DNA from: Solobacterium sp.
Lineage (GTDB): Bacteria; Bacillota_I; Bacilli_A; Erysipelotrichales; Erysipelotrichaceae
DNA: 19,174 bases
Assembly: GCA_017543025.1 (NCBI GenBank)
Contig: JAFYGX010000161.1
Span: 1-19,174 of the forward strand
Direction of reading: 5' to 3'
This document shows positions 1-7,960 of the stretch, piece by piece. Positions within the stretch are counted from its first letter, which is position 1; each line of letters begins with the position of its first letter. Under the pieces are notes generated by a model. The model was not told the origin of the DNA, did no database searches, and was given only the letters and a program-made list of their open reading frames with translations. The position numbers were made by a program, and so were the translations under genes.

Positions 1-2
1 CT

Positions 3-134
3 GCAGCGTACGGAATTCACGGAATCCGTTCCATCGCACAGACGCACGATCCCTCGCGCAGCTCCTATCCATGCATCGATCAGCCCGGCGATCTTCCTGC
101 ACTGCTGAAAGAAATGAACGGAGGAAGTTTATGA
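3..134 (+). CDS. C-terminal end of a truncated gene, possibly HAD-type hydrolase
   Basis: This frame is open from the window edge to a TGA at 132-134. It encodes 43 residues that begin AAYGIHGIRSIAQTHDPS and end LPALLKEMNGGSL. The stop overlaps the next start as ATGA, the usual sign of a translationally coupled upstream gene, so this is probably a real 3' end. The pattern (Gly-Ile-Arg-Ser-Ile-Ala, then a short variable stretch, then a terminal Asp-Leu-Pro-Ala-Leu-Leu helix) resembles the last strand and helix of HAD-superfamily phosphatases. That resemblance is weak, and other families are possible. Confidence 0.5.
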   Translation, partial: AAYGIHGIRSIAQTHDPSRSSYPCIDQPGDLPALLKEMNGGSL

Positions 135-607
135 GAAGAAGAGACCGCGAGATTACTGACCGCACGGAAATCATTCAGATCCTTCAGGACTGTGATGTGA
201 TTCATCTTGCCATCTGTTCACCGAACGGGCCGCCCTGTATTGTGCCGATGAGCTTCGGCATGGAAGATACGGATCAGGGGCTTCTGCTCTGGTTTCACAG
301 TGCGAAAGAAGGCAGAAAAATCCGTTTGCTCGAACAGAATCCAACCATCTCCTTCGAAGCGGACACAGACCGGCAGCTGCTGTTTGATGACGCAAAACAG
401 AACTGCTCCACAACATACCGGTCCGTGATCGGAACCGGTACCGTCCGTTTTGTGTCTGAAGAAGAAAAGCTTCATGGCCTGCAGTGTCTGATGGCTCACT
501 ATCATATGGAAGAAAAACCGATCAATACCGCAATGATTCCTCAGACTGCCGTTTTCTGCCTGAAGGCAGAGACGCTCACCGGCAAACAGCGGAAGAAACC
601 GGAATAA
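131..607 (+). CDS. pyridoxamine 5'-phosphate oxidase-like FMN-binding protein (NimA-like)
   Basis: The product has 158 residues and a split-barrel flavin-binding fold typical of small pyridoxamine-phosphate-oxidase-like proteins, including the NimA/5-nitroimidazole reductase type. Seen in the sequence: an N-terminal helix, then IHLAICSPNGPPCIVPMSF (first barrel strands), then WFHSAKEGRKIRLLEQNP, which is the family's signature flavin/phosphate-contacting strand and helix, and a later barrel strand SVIGTGTVRFV. The start at 131 is preferred over an in-frame ATG at 71 because GGAGGA (120-125) lies seven bases ahead and the preceding gene ends there as ATGA. It is the second gene of a + strand run. 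The true substrate cannot be inferred: members reduce diverse compounds with FMN or bind haem or F420. Confidence 0.85.
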   Translation: MRRRDREITDRTEIIQILQDCDVIHLAICSPNGPPCIVPMSFGMEDTDQGLLLWFHSAKEGRKIRLLEQNPTISFEADTDRQLLFDDAKQNCSTTYRSVIGTGTVRFVSEEEKLHGLQCLMAHYHMEEKPINTAMIPQTAVFCLKAETLTGKQRKKPE

Positions 608-622
608 CCGCCTGATCAGATT

Positions 623-1450
623 ATGACTTCGTTCCTCTTTTTTGCACTGCAGAAAGAAGCTGCACCGCTGATCCATGCATTGAATCTGAAACAGACAGAC
701 GGCCGCATCCGCTGTTTCCGAAATGAAGATACCATTCTCACACTGACCGGTACCGGACCGCTGTCCGCTGCCGCTGCAGTTTCGGCAGTACTGGCACAGA
801 ATCAGGCAGATGAAACAGACTTTCTGATCAACGCCGGAATCGCTGCTGGGGTCGCTGGGGCAGAATGGATGCGTGTATACCGGATTCACAAAGTACATGA
901 CTGTGCCTCAGAACGGGATTATTATCCCGACCTTCCATCGGACCGGCTGTTTCCGGAGGCAGCGCTTCTGACCGGCAGTGCGCTCTTTCGAAAAGGGCAG
1001 CACGCAATCCATTCAGAAAGCCCGCTGCTTTATGATATGGAAGGTTCCGCCATCCTGCATGCCGGGTCCATGTTTCTTCCGCTTCATCGCATCTGTCTGC
1101 TCAAGGCAGTCAGCGACAGCGGGGAAGTGCCTTCCGATGAAACGATCAGCCGCTGTGCATCCCTGTTATGCGATGCGGTTCTGCGTGAGCTTGAACGGCT
1201 GCGCAGCGACAGTTCCCCTGTCCCGCCGCATAGCGACATACCCTCATCCCTCAGAACCCTGTCTGCAGAGCTGAACGCTTCTGTAACCATGGAGCGGCGT
1301 CTGAATCAGCTGCTGCGTTATTGTGCCCTTGCAGGGATTGATCCTTCTTCCGTTCTGCAGCAGCTCCGTGAAGCAGGCCGGCTGCCGGCCGCTTCCAGAG
1401 AAGAAGGAAAAAAAATACTGGAGGTGCTGTTTCATGAGCTCCTGCCGTAA
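623..1450 (+). CDS. MTAN/phosphorylase-superfamily nucleosidase with C-terminal extension
   Basis: The product has 275 residues. The first ~195 match the 5'-methylthioadenosine/S-adenosylhomocysteine nucleosidase fold: FALQKEAAPL with an acidic residue (Glu12) where the MTAN catalytic acid lies, LTGTGPLSAAAAVSAVL (Gly-rich ribose/phosphate loop), LINAGIAAGVAGA, DMEGSAIL (Met139-Glu140, the ribose-binding ME pair) and KAVSDSG (Asp165, purine-contacting). Known family members hydrolyse methylthioadenosine, adenosylhomocysteine and 5'-deoxyadenosine. About 75 extra C-terminal residues form predicted helices and have no counterpart in ordinary MTAN. No clear Shine-Dalgarno precedes the ATG, 15 bases after the previous stop, so translation may depend on coupling. 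The end overlaps the next gene by 17 bases. The superfamily is secure; the exact substrate is inferred. Confidence 0.75.
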   Translation: MTSFLFFALQKEAAPLIHALNLKQTDGRIRCFRNEDTILTLTGTGPLSAAAAVSAVLAQNQADETDFLINAGIAAGVAGAEWMRVYRIHKVHDCASERDYYPDLPSDRLFPEAALLTGSALFRKGQHAIHSESPLLYDMEGSAILHAGSMFLPLHRICLLKAVSDSGEVPSDETISRCASLLCDAVLRELERLRSDSSPVPPHSDIPSSLRTLSAELNASVTMERRLNQLLRYCALAGIDPSSVLQQLREAGRLPAASREEGKKILEVLFHELLP

Positions 1451-2432
1451 ACTCTTTTCTCATATTTATGTCGAGGAAGATCTTCTGGACACAGAACGTG
1501 CACAGGCTGTCCTCCGGTTATTTCCGCAATCCTGTGTAATCCCTGTGCGTCGCTATACAGATGTGTTTTCCCGTTCCTCGCAGAGCTATCAGGCACAGCG
1601 CAGCTGTCCGAATCTGATTCTCGCCCGCAAGCACGGCACCTTCCTCTATCCCGGGGCACCGGTCTGCCAGAGCTTTGGCGCAGAGCGTTTTTTCTATACC
1701 TCTTCCACGCTCAACTGCATTTATGACTGCGATTACTGCTGGCTGAAGGGGATCTACTCCACCGCAAACATCGTCCTCTTTCTGAATATGGAAGATTTTC
1801 TGGAAGCGGCCCGCAGCCTGCTGGCTGAAGGCCCGCTCTATCTTTCTCTGTCCTATGAAACCGATATGGTTCCGTTAGAATCCATCAGCCATCAGATCCG
1901 TCAATGGAACGACTTCATTCTTGAACAGCCCCTGCTGACTGCGGAAATCCGCACGAAATGCGGGAATACAACTCTCTATTCCAGGCTTCAAAGCAATCCC
2001 AGGCTCTTTGTTTCCTTCACACTGTCTCCGCAGTCTCTGATCGATGCCTGTGAGCACTATACCGCCTCGCTCGCCCAGCGGCTTGCGGCAGCGAATGCGG
2101 CGCTGGACGCTGGCTTTCCTGTCCGGCTCTGCTTTGATCCTCTGATCCGTTTTCCTTCCTGGAAAGAAGCTTATTCTGATCTGATCGATACGGTACGGAC
2201 TTCGACAGACCTTGCCCGCATCAGCGGATTCAGCGTCGGTTCCTACCGGCAGTCCGACGGTTATCAGCGCCGCATGCGGAAACGCTTCCCGGAACTGGCC
2301 GTGCTCCAGTATCCATACGAGACCGTAAACGGCTATTGCCAGTATGATTCTGCCCGCCGGGAAGAGATCGAACAGTTTGTTTATTCGAAATTAGCGCTAT
2401 ATACGGATCCGGACAGAATCTTCCGTCTTTAA
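1434..2432 (+). CDS. radical SAM protein, spore photoproduct lyase family
   Basis: The product has 332 residues. The start at 1434 is chosen because GGAGG (1420-1424) lies ten bases upstream; an earlier in-frame ATG at 1323 lies deep inside the nucleosidase gene. Cys95-x3-Cys99-x2-Cys102 (CIYDCDYC) is the radical-SAM [4Fe-4S] motif with the spacing of spore photoproduct lyase, and downstream blocks (LSYETDMVPLESISH, RLAAANAALDAGFP, DPLIRFPSWKEAY) match that family's barrel. In the Bacillus enzyme, as I recall it, the equivalent of Tyr141 is the cysteine that donates hydrogen to the thymine product. Here the aligned position is Tyr, so repair of spore photoproduct is doubtful. Coupling to a nucleosidase gene suggests a shared pathway. 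Confidence 0.85.
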   Translation: MSSCRKLFSHIYVEEDLLDTERAQAVLRLFPQSCVIPVRRYTDVFSRSSQSYQAQRSCPNLILARKHGTFLYPGAPVCQSFGAERFFYTSSTLNCIYDCDYCWLKGIYSTANIVLFLNMEDFLEAARSLLAEGPLYLSLSYETDMVPLESISHQIRQWNDFILEQPLLTAEIRTKCGNTTLYSRLQSNPRLFVSFTLSPQSLIDACEHYTASLAQRLAAANAALDAGFPVRLCFDPLIRFPSWKEAYSDLIDTVRTSTDLARISGFSVGSYRQSDGYQRRMRKRFPELAVLQYPYETVNGYCQYDSARREEIEQFVYSKLALYTDPDRIFRL

Positions 2433-2491
2433 CGCGCTGATTTCCTGTACGCTTTGAAGAAACACTGCCATTCAGAAAGGATCCCCTGTCT

Positions 2492-3193
2492 ATGCATGAG
2501 CTTGCATTGGTTACCGGTGCCTCTTCCGGCATCGGAAAAGCGATCAGCCGCCGGCTGATCTCACTTGGCTATGAAGTATACGGAATCGGACGCACATTCT
2601 GCAGCGAAGATCCGATTCAAAGCCCGCTGTTTCATCCTGTTGAGCTGGATCTGCTTGACACAGCAGCCTGGGAACGATTTGCGGCGTCACTGCCGCATGA
2701 TCGGCTCAGAGTGCTGATCAACAATGCCGGCACAGCCTGGTACGGCACGCTGGAAACCCTGCACGCAGAAGAGATTCAGAACATGTGCCGCACAGATCTC
2801 GAAGTGCCGATTCTGATCTGCAATTCTCTGCTTCGGACCCTGAAACGAAACCAGGGGTACATTATCAATATCTGCAGCGTCACTGCACTTTCCGTCAGCA
2901 CGCATGGTGCGGTTTATGGTGCCTGCAAAGCCGGTCTGCTTCATTTCAGCCGCACGCTGTTCGAAGAGCACCGCAAAAGCGGGCTCCGCGTCTCTGCCAT
3001 TCTGCCCGATATGACAGAGACAGCGCTTTACCGGAACGCGGATTTCACTGCAGATTCTTCCTTTGGCGCAAGCCTTTCCCCGCAGGATACCGCAGATGCG
3101 GTGGAAACCATTCTCCGTCAGAGAGAAGGTACTGTGATCAGCGAACTGGTGCTCCGCCCCCAGCTGCACCGGATTCTAAGAAAACCCCGTTAA
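2492..3193 (+). CDS. short-chain dehydrogenase/reductase (SDR)
   Basis: The product is a 233-residue classical SDR, predicted cytoplasmic. It has TGASSGIG (residues 8-15) for dinucleotide binding, NNAG (77-80) for structural stabilisation, a catalytic Ser around 129 (INICSVTALS) and the Tyr142-x3-Lys146 pair (YGACK). Arg20-Arg21 and Arg34 near the end of the second strand hint at NADP(H) preference, which is an inference. AAAGGA (2476-2481) precedes the ATG by about ten bases. It lies 59 bases after the radical SAM gene in the same direction and is likely the last gene of that run. Its substrate is unknown; co-occurrence with the flavoprotein, nucleosidase and radical SAM protein suggests a redox step on the same metabolite. 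Confidence 0.88.
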   Translation: MHELALVTGASSGIGKAISRRLISLGYEVYGIGRTFCSEDPIQSPLFHPVELDLLDTAAWERFAASLPHDRLRVLINNAGTAWYGTLETLHAEEIQNMCRTDLEVPILICNSLLRTLKRNQGYIINICSVTALSVSTHGAVYGACKAGLLHFSRTLFEEHRKSGLRVSAILPDMTETALYRNADFTADSSFGASLSPQDTADAVETILRQREGTVISELVLRPQLHRILRKPR

Positions 3194-3229
3194 CAGGAGA
3201 CAAGCATTCTGCTTCTCTGATTTCAAGCA

Positions 3230-3257
3230 TTGTATTCCCTTTTTTTAGAAGTAAGAT
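3230..3257 (+). promoter_or_regulatory. putative sigma-A promoter of the 38-residue peptide gene
   Basis: TTGTAT (3230-3235), a 16-base spacer and TAAGAT (3252-3257) lie about 40 bases before the start codon of the small gene. The spacer holds a T-run. This is inferred from hexamer similarity only. Confidence 0.45.
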
Positions 3258-3298
3258 AGGTAACCGGATGGCACATCTGAAGTGAAGGGGGAATTAAG

Positions 3299-3415
3299 AT
3301 GTACAGTGAAAGTGAAGAGATTCAGACAGAACGGCCGGTCGTTTATGACTGGGAAGTATCATCTTCTCTGACCAGCGAAGAGATCGAAGAGGTGACCGCA
3401 GAGATCCGCTTCTGA
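3299..3415 (+). CDS. small acidic 38-residue peptide, function unknown
   Basis: A short gene with unusually good signals: GAAGGGGG (3284-3291) lies seven bases before ATG, a promoter-like pair is upstream and a hairpin with a T-run is downstream. The peptide begins MYSESEEIQTERPVVYDWEV and ends EEVTAEIRF. It is strongly acidic, with 11 Glu and Asp against 2 Arg and no Lys, has no cysteine, no signal peptide and no transmembrane segment, and carries aromatic residues in a YDW core and a terminal Phe. I do not recognise a family. It could be a small regulatory or chaperone-like peptide, or a precursor of a modified peptide with a C-terminal core. The signals make coding likely; the role is unknown. 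Confidence 0.6.
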   Translation: MYSESEEIQTERPVVYDWEVSSSLTSEEIEEVTAEIRF

Positions 3416-3517
3416 GTCTTCGTATCTGTATCTGCCAGCGCTTTCTGCGATTCCTGCATGAAGGGTCGGTTTATCCGGCTGAACGAGTCAGCACGGAATC
3501 ACTGCCAGATTTCAAGC

Positions 3518-3560
3518 AAACGGACCCGATACCCGTTTACAGGCACCGGATCCGTTTTTT
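3518..3560 (+). terminator. intrinsic terminator after the small peptide gene
   Basis: The arms AAACGGACCC (3518-3527) and GGATCCGTTT (3548-3557) pair over ten positions with one mismatch, followed by a run of T to 3560. The inner CCGTTT (3533-3538) can also pair with the first arm, so two mutually exclusive hairpins are possible. The T-run touches the stop codon of the opposing subtilase gene. Confidence 0.65.
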
Positions 3561-6500
3561 CATCCCTTTCTGTAGGTGATCGGATTCGTGACAGCCGCAA
3601 GGTGAGAGGTCTCGTCCCATCTTACGATGTCATACACATAATCGATGATTCCAAGACGTGCATCGGCAGAAATATCTGCTTTGCCGGTATTGCCGGAAAC
3701 GTTCATATTTGCACTTCCGGATTCTGCGCTTACAAACTGATATCTGGTTCCTTTTTCATCCCGGATCACCCATTGATCCGCATCATGCCCGGTCGGAATG
3801 TCAAGGACTGCCTGTCCGGTTCTGGAAGAAGGATCAACAATGATCATTCGGTGCCAGGTCGTTCCTGTGCTGTCCGCAATGGAATACAGGAACGCCGGCT
3901 GGCCATAAGGCCCGTAATACTGTCGGATCAAGGCGTTGATGATGATCCTTGCAGACCAGTTCTTCACCTCATTCGATTCAATCTCTGCCTGATCGACAAT
4001 CTCCGTTGCCCGGTTGGTAAATGTCACATCGCTTTCCGTCAGGATCGCCCTGATATACAGCTTCTTTTCTTCCCCTGCCGCAAGATTCATCTTCCATGTC
4101 ACATGATTCCCGTTCCACGATGCGCCAGCTCCTTTTGAAACATACGTTTCTTTCAGCTCTCCGGCATCGAGTACCTTCAGCACGGACGGAACATCATCGC
4201 TGACCGTAAACAGACGGGTCGTTTCCGTCGGGTTTTTCACCGCAATCTCATAGAAGAATGTCTCATTCACTGCAATCGCCCTGCCATTCAGATCCACGCC
4301 GCCGACCGATCTGACCGTTTTCTCCGGCGGTACCGGCGTATATACCACTGTCTCATTCGTTTCGGCAGTGGGACCATGGTCTACGGTGACTGATGCGCGG
4401 TTGGGAATCTTTTTTCCCCATTCATCCGCATTTGTTTCAAATGTCACAGTCTTTTCTCCGCCTGCTGCGACCGTCACCTGCCAGGTGATCTGACTGCCGG
4501 AAAGACTTCCGCCGTCACTGATCGAATTCTGCCGCAGTTTCTGATACGGCTGTATCGTGTCTCTGATCGTAAAGACTTTTGCGGCAGAAGCAGGATTTTT
4601 TACCGTAATCTGATAACGCAGCACCGTTTCCTTTGAGACAGTCCTGCCATTGAGATCGGTTCCGGATGGATCCGTGATCTTTTTCACCGGATCCGGAAGC
4701 ACAGGGTTTTCTGTCGGATTGGTTGTGATCCTGACCTGATTAACCTCCGCTTCCGCTGTGTTCTTTACAATCTTCCCTTTCGCTTCATTCTTCACTTTCA
4801 CACGGAACGTTACGGTTTTCTCTTTCCCGGATGCGACATCCAGGGACCAGGTAAGAACGCCGCCCGCATTGTTTCCCCCGTCGCTCGCACTTCCTGCAAC
4901 ATACTCTGCAAGTGAAGGGATACTGTCTCTGATCGTGAATTTCTTTGTCTCGGAGAAGGTATTCTTCACTTTGATTTCATAAGTGAGAATGTCCCCGGCA
5001 CGCACCATATTTCCATCGATCACTGTACCTGCATCATTTTTTACGGTCTTCTCTGCCGGCGGTTTCGGAGAATAACGCACCTCAATCTTATGATCCGCAT
5101 TGATTCCGTTAAAACTGTAACTGCTGAGACAGTTTGAGAAGTCTGTATTCGTCCCGTCCACCTTCACATAATCCATGACGTAATCCGGCCGCGGTTCATA
5201 TCGGATTGTGCGTTTCTGACCGGAGCTGATCCCCGTTACAGCACCGGACGCATTCCATGTATTGTCTCCGACGGCACCGCTCTGTTCCATATCGTTGTTC
5301 AGCGTAATCTTTCCGTTGATCACTCTGGTGTCGATCCGGAACTGTTTCCGGTAGTACACATTGATCGTATGATCTTTCGCCGGCATAGTGCCCTTTACGG
5401 TCTTCTGTGCGCTGTCGCAGAGCACATATCCCGAAATATCTGGTGATGCCACTTCATACTGTGCCCCTGCCGCAAATACCTTCGGCCCGTACTTCGGCGA
5501 AAGCACTTTATCTGTGCCTTCTTCCAGGTAATTAATTGTCAGATTGTAATTCTGATCCGGCGCCTCATAGTAGAAGTCCACCCGGAAGCCCTCATAATCT
5601 ACTCCGCCGGATGTTTCTTCCCATCCTTTGCTGTTCCATTTCACAGCACCTTCTTCCCCGAGTTTCAGATTCACGGAAACCGCATTGGATAAAGATGTCA
5701 GCGGGACCGGCCCAGGAAAGACGATCGGTACGTTATGCGACCCGGGCCCGTAGTCTCCATCGTGATGATTGACAGCCTGCTGGGCAATCATTCCCCTGTA
5801 TGTAAAGCCGCTCAGCGTTTTTGCGTTCAGAGTGTACTCGCGGGAGGAGTTGAAATACCTGCCCGTATCCCCGTCCTCTTCTGCGGAAGATCCCCAGGAG
5901 GAAACGGTATTCGGTTTATGCGTGCTCGCAAATATCGAGTAACCGTGTCCAGGCGTGAATATCTCATCTGCATACTGCTGAAACAGCACATCATATCCGT
6001 TCTTTGTATCGGTTTTTGCATTCAGGATATCCTGCTGCACATTCGGGATCAGGATTGCATCTGCGGTCGTTGTCGCTCCATGCGGGATCTGCCAGAAATA
6101 CACATCGCCATACCGGAAGCCATTGCACTGTATATGAAAGTTCTCGTCCTCTCCGATCGGCACGCCTTTTCCATGGCTCTTCCCATCCCATTCATACCGG
6201 AAGAGATTCTTTTCCGTAAACCGGATCGGATCAGAAGCGATATGTTTCGAAAGAATTCCGCTGAATCTTGCGGCTGCTTCACTGGTCGTACCCGATGTCA
6301 CAAGATAATCCACTGTGCTTCCGAAGTTCGAAATGGTTCTGATCGCACCGTCCGGCCCGCAGCTTCCGATGATCAGTGCCGCTTCACTGCAGGAGGGAAG
6401 AAAATAAGAAGCGTTCATTCCCCGGTTGCCGGCAGCACCGACGACCGGAATTCCGTTTTTCACCGCCCGGCTGATCGCATCCAGGATGACGGTGCTTTTT

Positions 6501-7345
6501 TCAGACCGGACTGCACTGGCAGAAAGCGAAATGATATCCGCTTTCTGCGCAACTGCATACTCAATGGCGGCAAAGACAGAAGAAACAGTTCCGCTTCCTC
6601 CCTGATCCATCGCTTTGATGGAAAGGATTCTGGCATCCGGATTTTCCGCAAGGATCAGTTCTGCCATCTTCGTCCCGTGCCCGTTGTCGTCCTGCGGGTT
6701 CTCACCAAGCACACTGACAGCTGAAATGACTGCTCTGCAATCCGGATCCGCTCCGGTATCAATCAGTGCAATCACCGGTTTCTTCTCTGTCAGCACCACT
6801 GACGGTTCTTCCATCAGCTCACTCAGCTGCTGAAACGGATCGCTGTTTTCCGGCTCTTCTTCCGTTTCTTCATCCGCAATCTGAAATACCGCATCCCGTT
6901 CCGCGTGCTCCGCATGCTCGGAATAGTATTCCAACGCCTGTTTCAAGCTCTCTTCATCTTCGTATCCGAGTATGTACATATTCTCATACCTGGAAAGAAT
7001 GATATCCTCTGCCCGGATCTCACTGTCTGTAATCACAATCAGCCGGCAGGAATACGCTGCAGATTCCGGTTCTGCGGGCGTCTGAGGCCCGTCGATTTCC
7101 GCTTCCGGCTCCTGTTCTTCTTCTGCTTCTGACGGATCGCTTTCCGGATCCGCTTCCTCAATCAGTTCCGCTTCTTCGGTTTCCGGTTCCTCTTCTTCCT
7201 CCGGCACTTCCGGCTGTTCCGGTTCACTGATTTCCTCCGCCGGAACTTCTTCGCCTTCCGGCTGCTGTGCATATCCCGGCAGAATCGTGGAAACCCACAG
7301 AATTCCTGCCAGCAGGATTTGTATCATTGTGTGATGTCTGTTCAT
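3560..7345 (-). CDS. secreted modular subtilisin-like (S8) protease with MucBP-like and DUF11-type repeats
   Basis: The product has 1261 residues. In order: signal peptide (1-26, ILPGYA-QQ); a Glu/Pro-rich linker (28-95); an I9-like propeptide (about 98-160); a subtilase domain with Asp196 (VIALIDTGAD), His223 (NGHGTKMAEL), oxyanion Asn307 (GAAGNRG) and Ser355 (TTSEAAARFSG); an unassigned region (380-595); a MucBP-like module (599-666); another unassigned segment (667-760); three DUF11-type beta repeats (about 764-880, 885-1000, 1007-1128); and a C-terminal module (1129-1261) with no sorting signal or membrane helix. The serine motif departs from GTSMAAP: Gly is Thr and Pro is Ala, though the triad is intact. 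AAAGGGAG lies seven bases before ATG. As the last gene of the TasA-like operon, it probably acts outside the cell on, or as part of, the matrix. Confidence 0.85.
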   Translation of the reverse strand: MNRHHTMIQILLAGILWVSTILPGYAQQPEGEEVPAEEISEPEQPEVPEEEEEPETEEAELIEEADPESDPSEAEEEQEPEAEIDGPQTPAEPESAAYSCRLIVITDSEIRAEDIILSRYENMYILGYEDEESLKQALEYYSEHAEHAERDAVFQIADEETEEEPENSDPFQQLSELMEEPSVVLTEKKPVIALIDTGADPDCRAVISAVSVLGENPQDDNGHGTKMAELILAENPDARILSIKAMDQGGSGTVSSVFAAIEYAVAQKADIISLSASAVRSEKSTVILDAISRAVKNGIPVVGAAGNRGMNASYFLPSCSEAALIIGSCGPDGAIRTISNFGSTVDYLVTSGTTSEAAARFSGILSKHIASDPIRFTEKNLFRYEWDGKSHGKGVPIGEDENFHIQCNGFRYGDVYFWQIPHGATTTADAILIPNVQQDILNAKTDTKNGYDVLFQQYADEIFTPGHGYSIFASTHKPNTVSSWGSSAEEDGDTGRYFNSSREYTLNAKTLSGFTYRGMIAQQAVNHHDGDYGPGSHNVPIVFPGPVPLTSLSNAVSVNLKLGEEGAVKWNSKGWEETSGGVDYEGFRVDFYYEAPDQNYNLTINYLEEGTDKVLSPKYGPKVFAAGAQYEVASPDISGYVLCDSAQKTVKGTMPAKDHTINVYYRKQFRIDTRVINGKITLNNDMEQSGAVGDNTWNASGAVTGISSGQKRTIRYEPRPDYVMDYVKVDGTNTDFSNCLSSYSFNGINADHKIEVRYSPKPPAEKTVKNDAGTVIDGNMVRAGDILTYEIKVKNTFSETKKFTIRDSIPSLAEYVAGSASDGGNNAGGVLTWSLDVASGKEKTVTFRVKVKNEAKGKIVKNTAEAEVNQVRITTNPTENPVLPDPVKKITDPSGTDLNGRTVSKETVLRYQITVKNPASAAKVFTIRDTIQPYQKLRQNSISDGGSLSGSQITWQVTVAAGGEKTVTFETNADEWGKKIPNRASVTVDHGPTAETNETVVYTPVPPEKTVRSVGGVDLNGRAIAVNETFFYEIAVKNPTETTRLFTVSDDVPSVLKVLDAGELKETYVSKGAGASWNGNHVTWKMNLAAGEEKKLYIRAILTESDVTFTNRATEIVDQAEIESNEVKNWSARIIINALIRQYYGPYGQPAFLYSIADSTGTTWHRMIIVDPSSRTGQAVLDIPTGHDADQWVIRDEKGTRYQFVSAESGSANMNVSGNTGKADISADARLGIIDYVYDIVRWDETSHLAAVTNPITYRKG

Positions 7346-7359
7346 TTACTGTCTCCCTT

Positions 7360-7956
7360 TCAGATCCGGCTGTACTGCCAGGCTTCCTTCCAGGAGCAGT
7401 CAGCTGCCTCTCCTCCCGGTGTCTTTGCCTGTTTTGTCTGAATGCTTTCGGTGCGGACATAGATGTCGTAATCCATCTTTCCGCTCTTTTCTGTAAACGT
7501 GGTCGATACCTTCTGAATCAGCTCATCTGTTTTCTGTCCTGGCTGCAGCGGCTTCGTGTAGTACAGATAACGTTCTTCGCCTTCTGTCCACCCCTCCGGC
7601 AGACGGGACTTCAGTTCGGATGCGGCAAACGTTCCCGTACTGTTGGTAATGGTGGAGCACTGTTCTGCTCTGGGATCGCTGAATTCAATACGCACCCGTA
7701 CGTAAACCGGAACCGATCCGGTATTTTCCACGCTGACGCTCTTTGCATAATCTGTTGTCCCGTAATCGGTTACAATCTTCGGGTTAAAGTCCGGTTCTCT
7801 GATCTCTACGGTATTTTCTGCAAATCCTGCCGGGTTGGAATGTTTCTCCGAAGATGCATAGTAAGCCGCCGTCACGCCTGCACTGCCTGCCGACAGAAGG
7901 CATATGACAGCCGCGCATACTGTCGCTTCCCGCATTCTCTGTCTGCTGTAGTTCAT
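7360..7956 (-). CDS. SipW-dependent TasA/camelysin-like surface protein (second)
   Basis: The product has 198 residues starting MNYSRQRMRE. This start is preferred over an upstream in-frame ATG at 7989 because GGGG lies eight bases before it and the preceding gene stops only four bases away; the upstream start would put ten coding codons inside that gene. Residues 11-31 are hydrophobic and lead into TAAYYASSEKHSNPAGFAEN, the layout of SipW-type signal peptides (a short cleavable segment, then aromatic residues, a spacer and a Phe). VSVENTGSVPVYVRVRIEF and YLYYTKPLQPGQKT are typical of the TasA/camelysin jelly-roll family. Known members are exported, cut by SipW and form fibres or coat the surface. 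It likely pairs with the neighbouring homologue; which is the major subunit is unknown. Confidence 0.82.
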   Translation of the reverse strand: MNYSRQRMREATVCAAVICLLSAGSAGVTAAYYASSEKHSNPAGFAENTVEIREPDFNPKIVTDYGTTDYAKSVSVENTGSVPVYVRVRIEFSDPRAEQCSTITNSTGTFAASELKSRLPEGWTEGEERYLYYTKPLQPGQKTDELIQKVSTTFTEKSGKMDYDIYVRTESIQTKQAKTPGGEAADCSWKEAWQYSRI

Positions 7957-7960
7957 CTGC

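Noticed and set aside
3458..4138. Long + strand open frame opposite the subtilase gene
   Set aside because: It is antisense to a protein with clear domains, lacks a ribosome binding site, and has a Cys/Arg/Ile-rich composition typical of a shadow frame.
5735..6724. 329-codon + strand open frame opposite the subtilase catalytic region
   Set aside because: It mirrors the codon pattern of the real gene, shows no domain motif and has no start signals.
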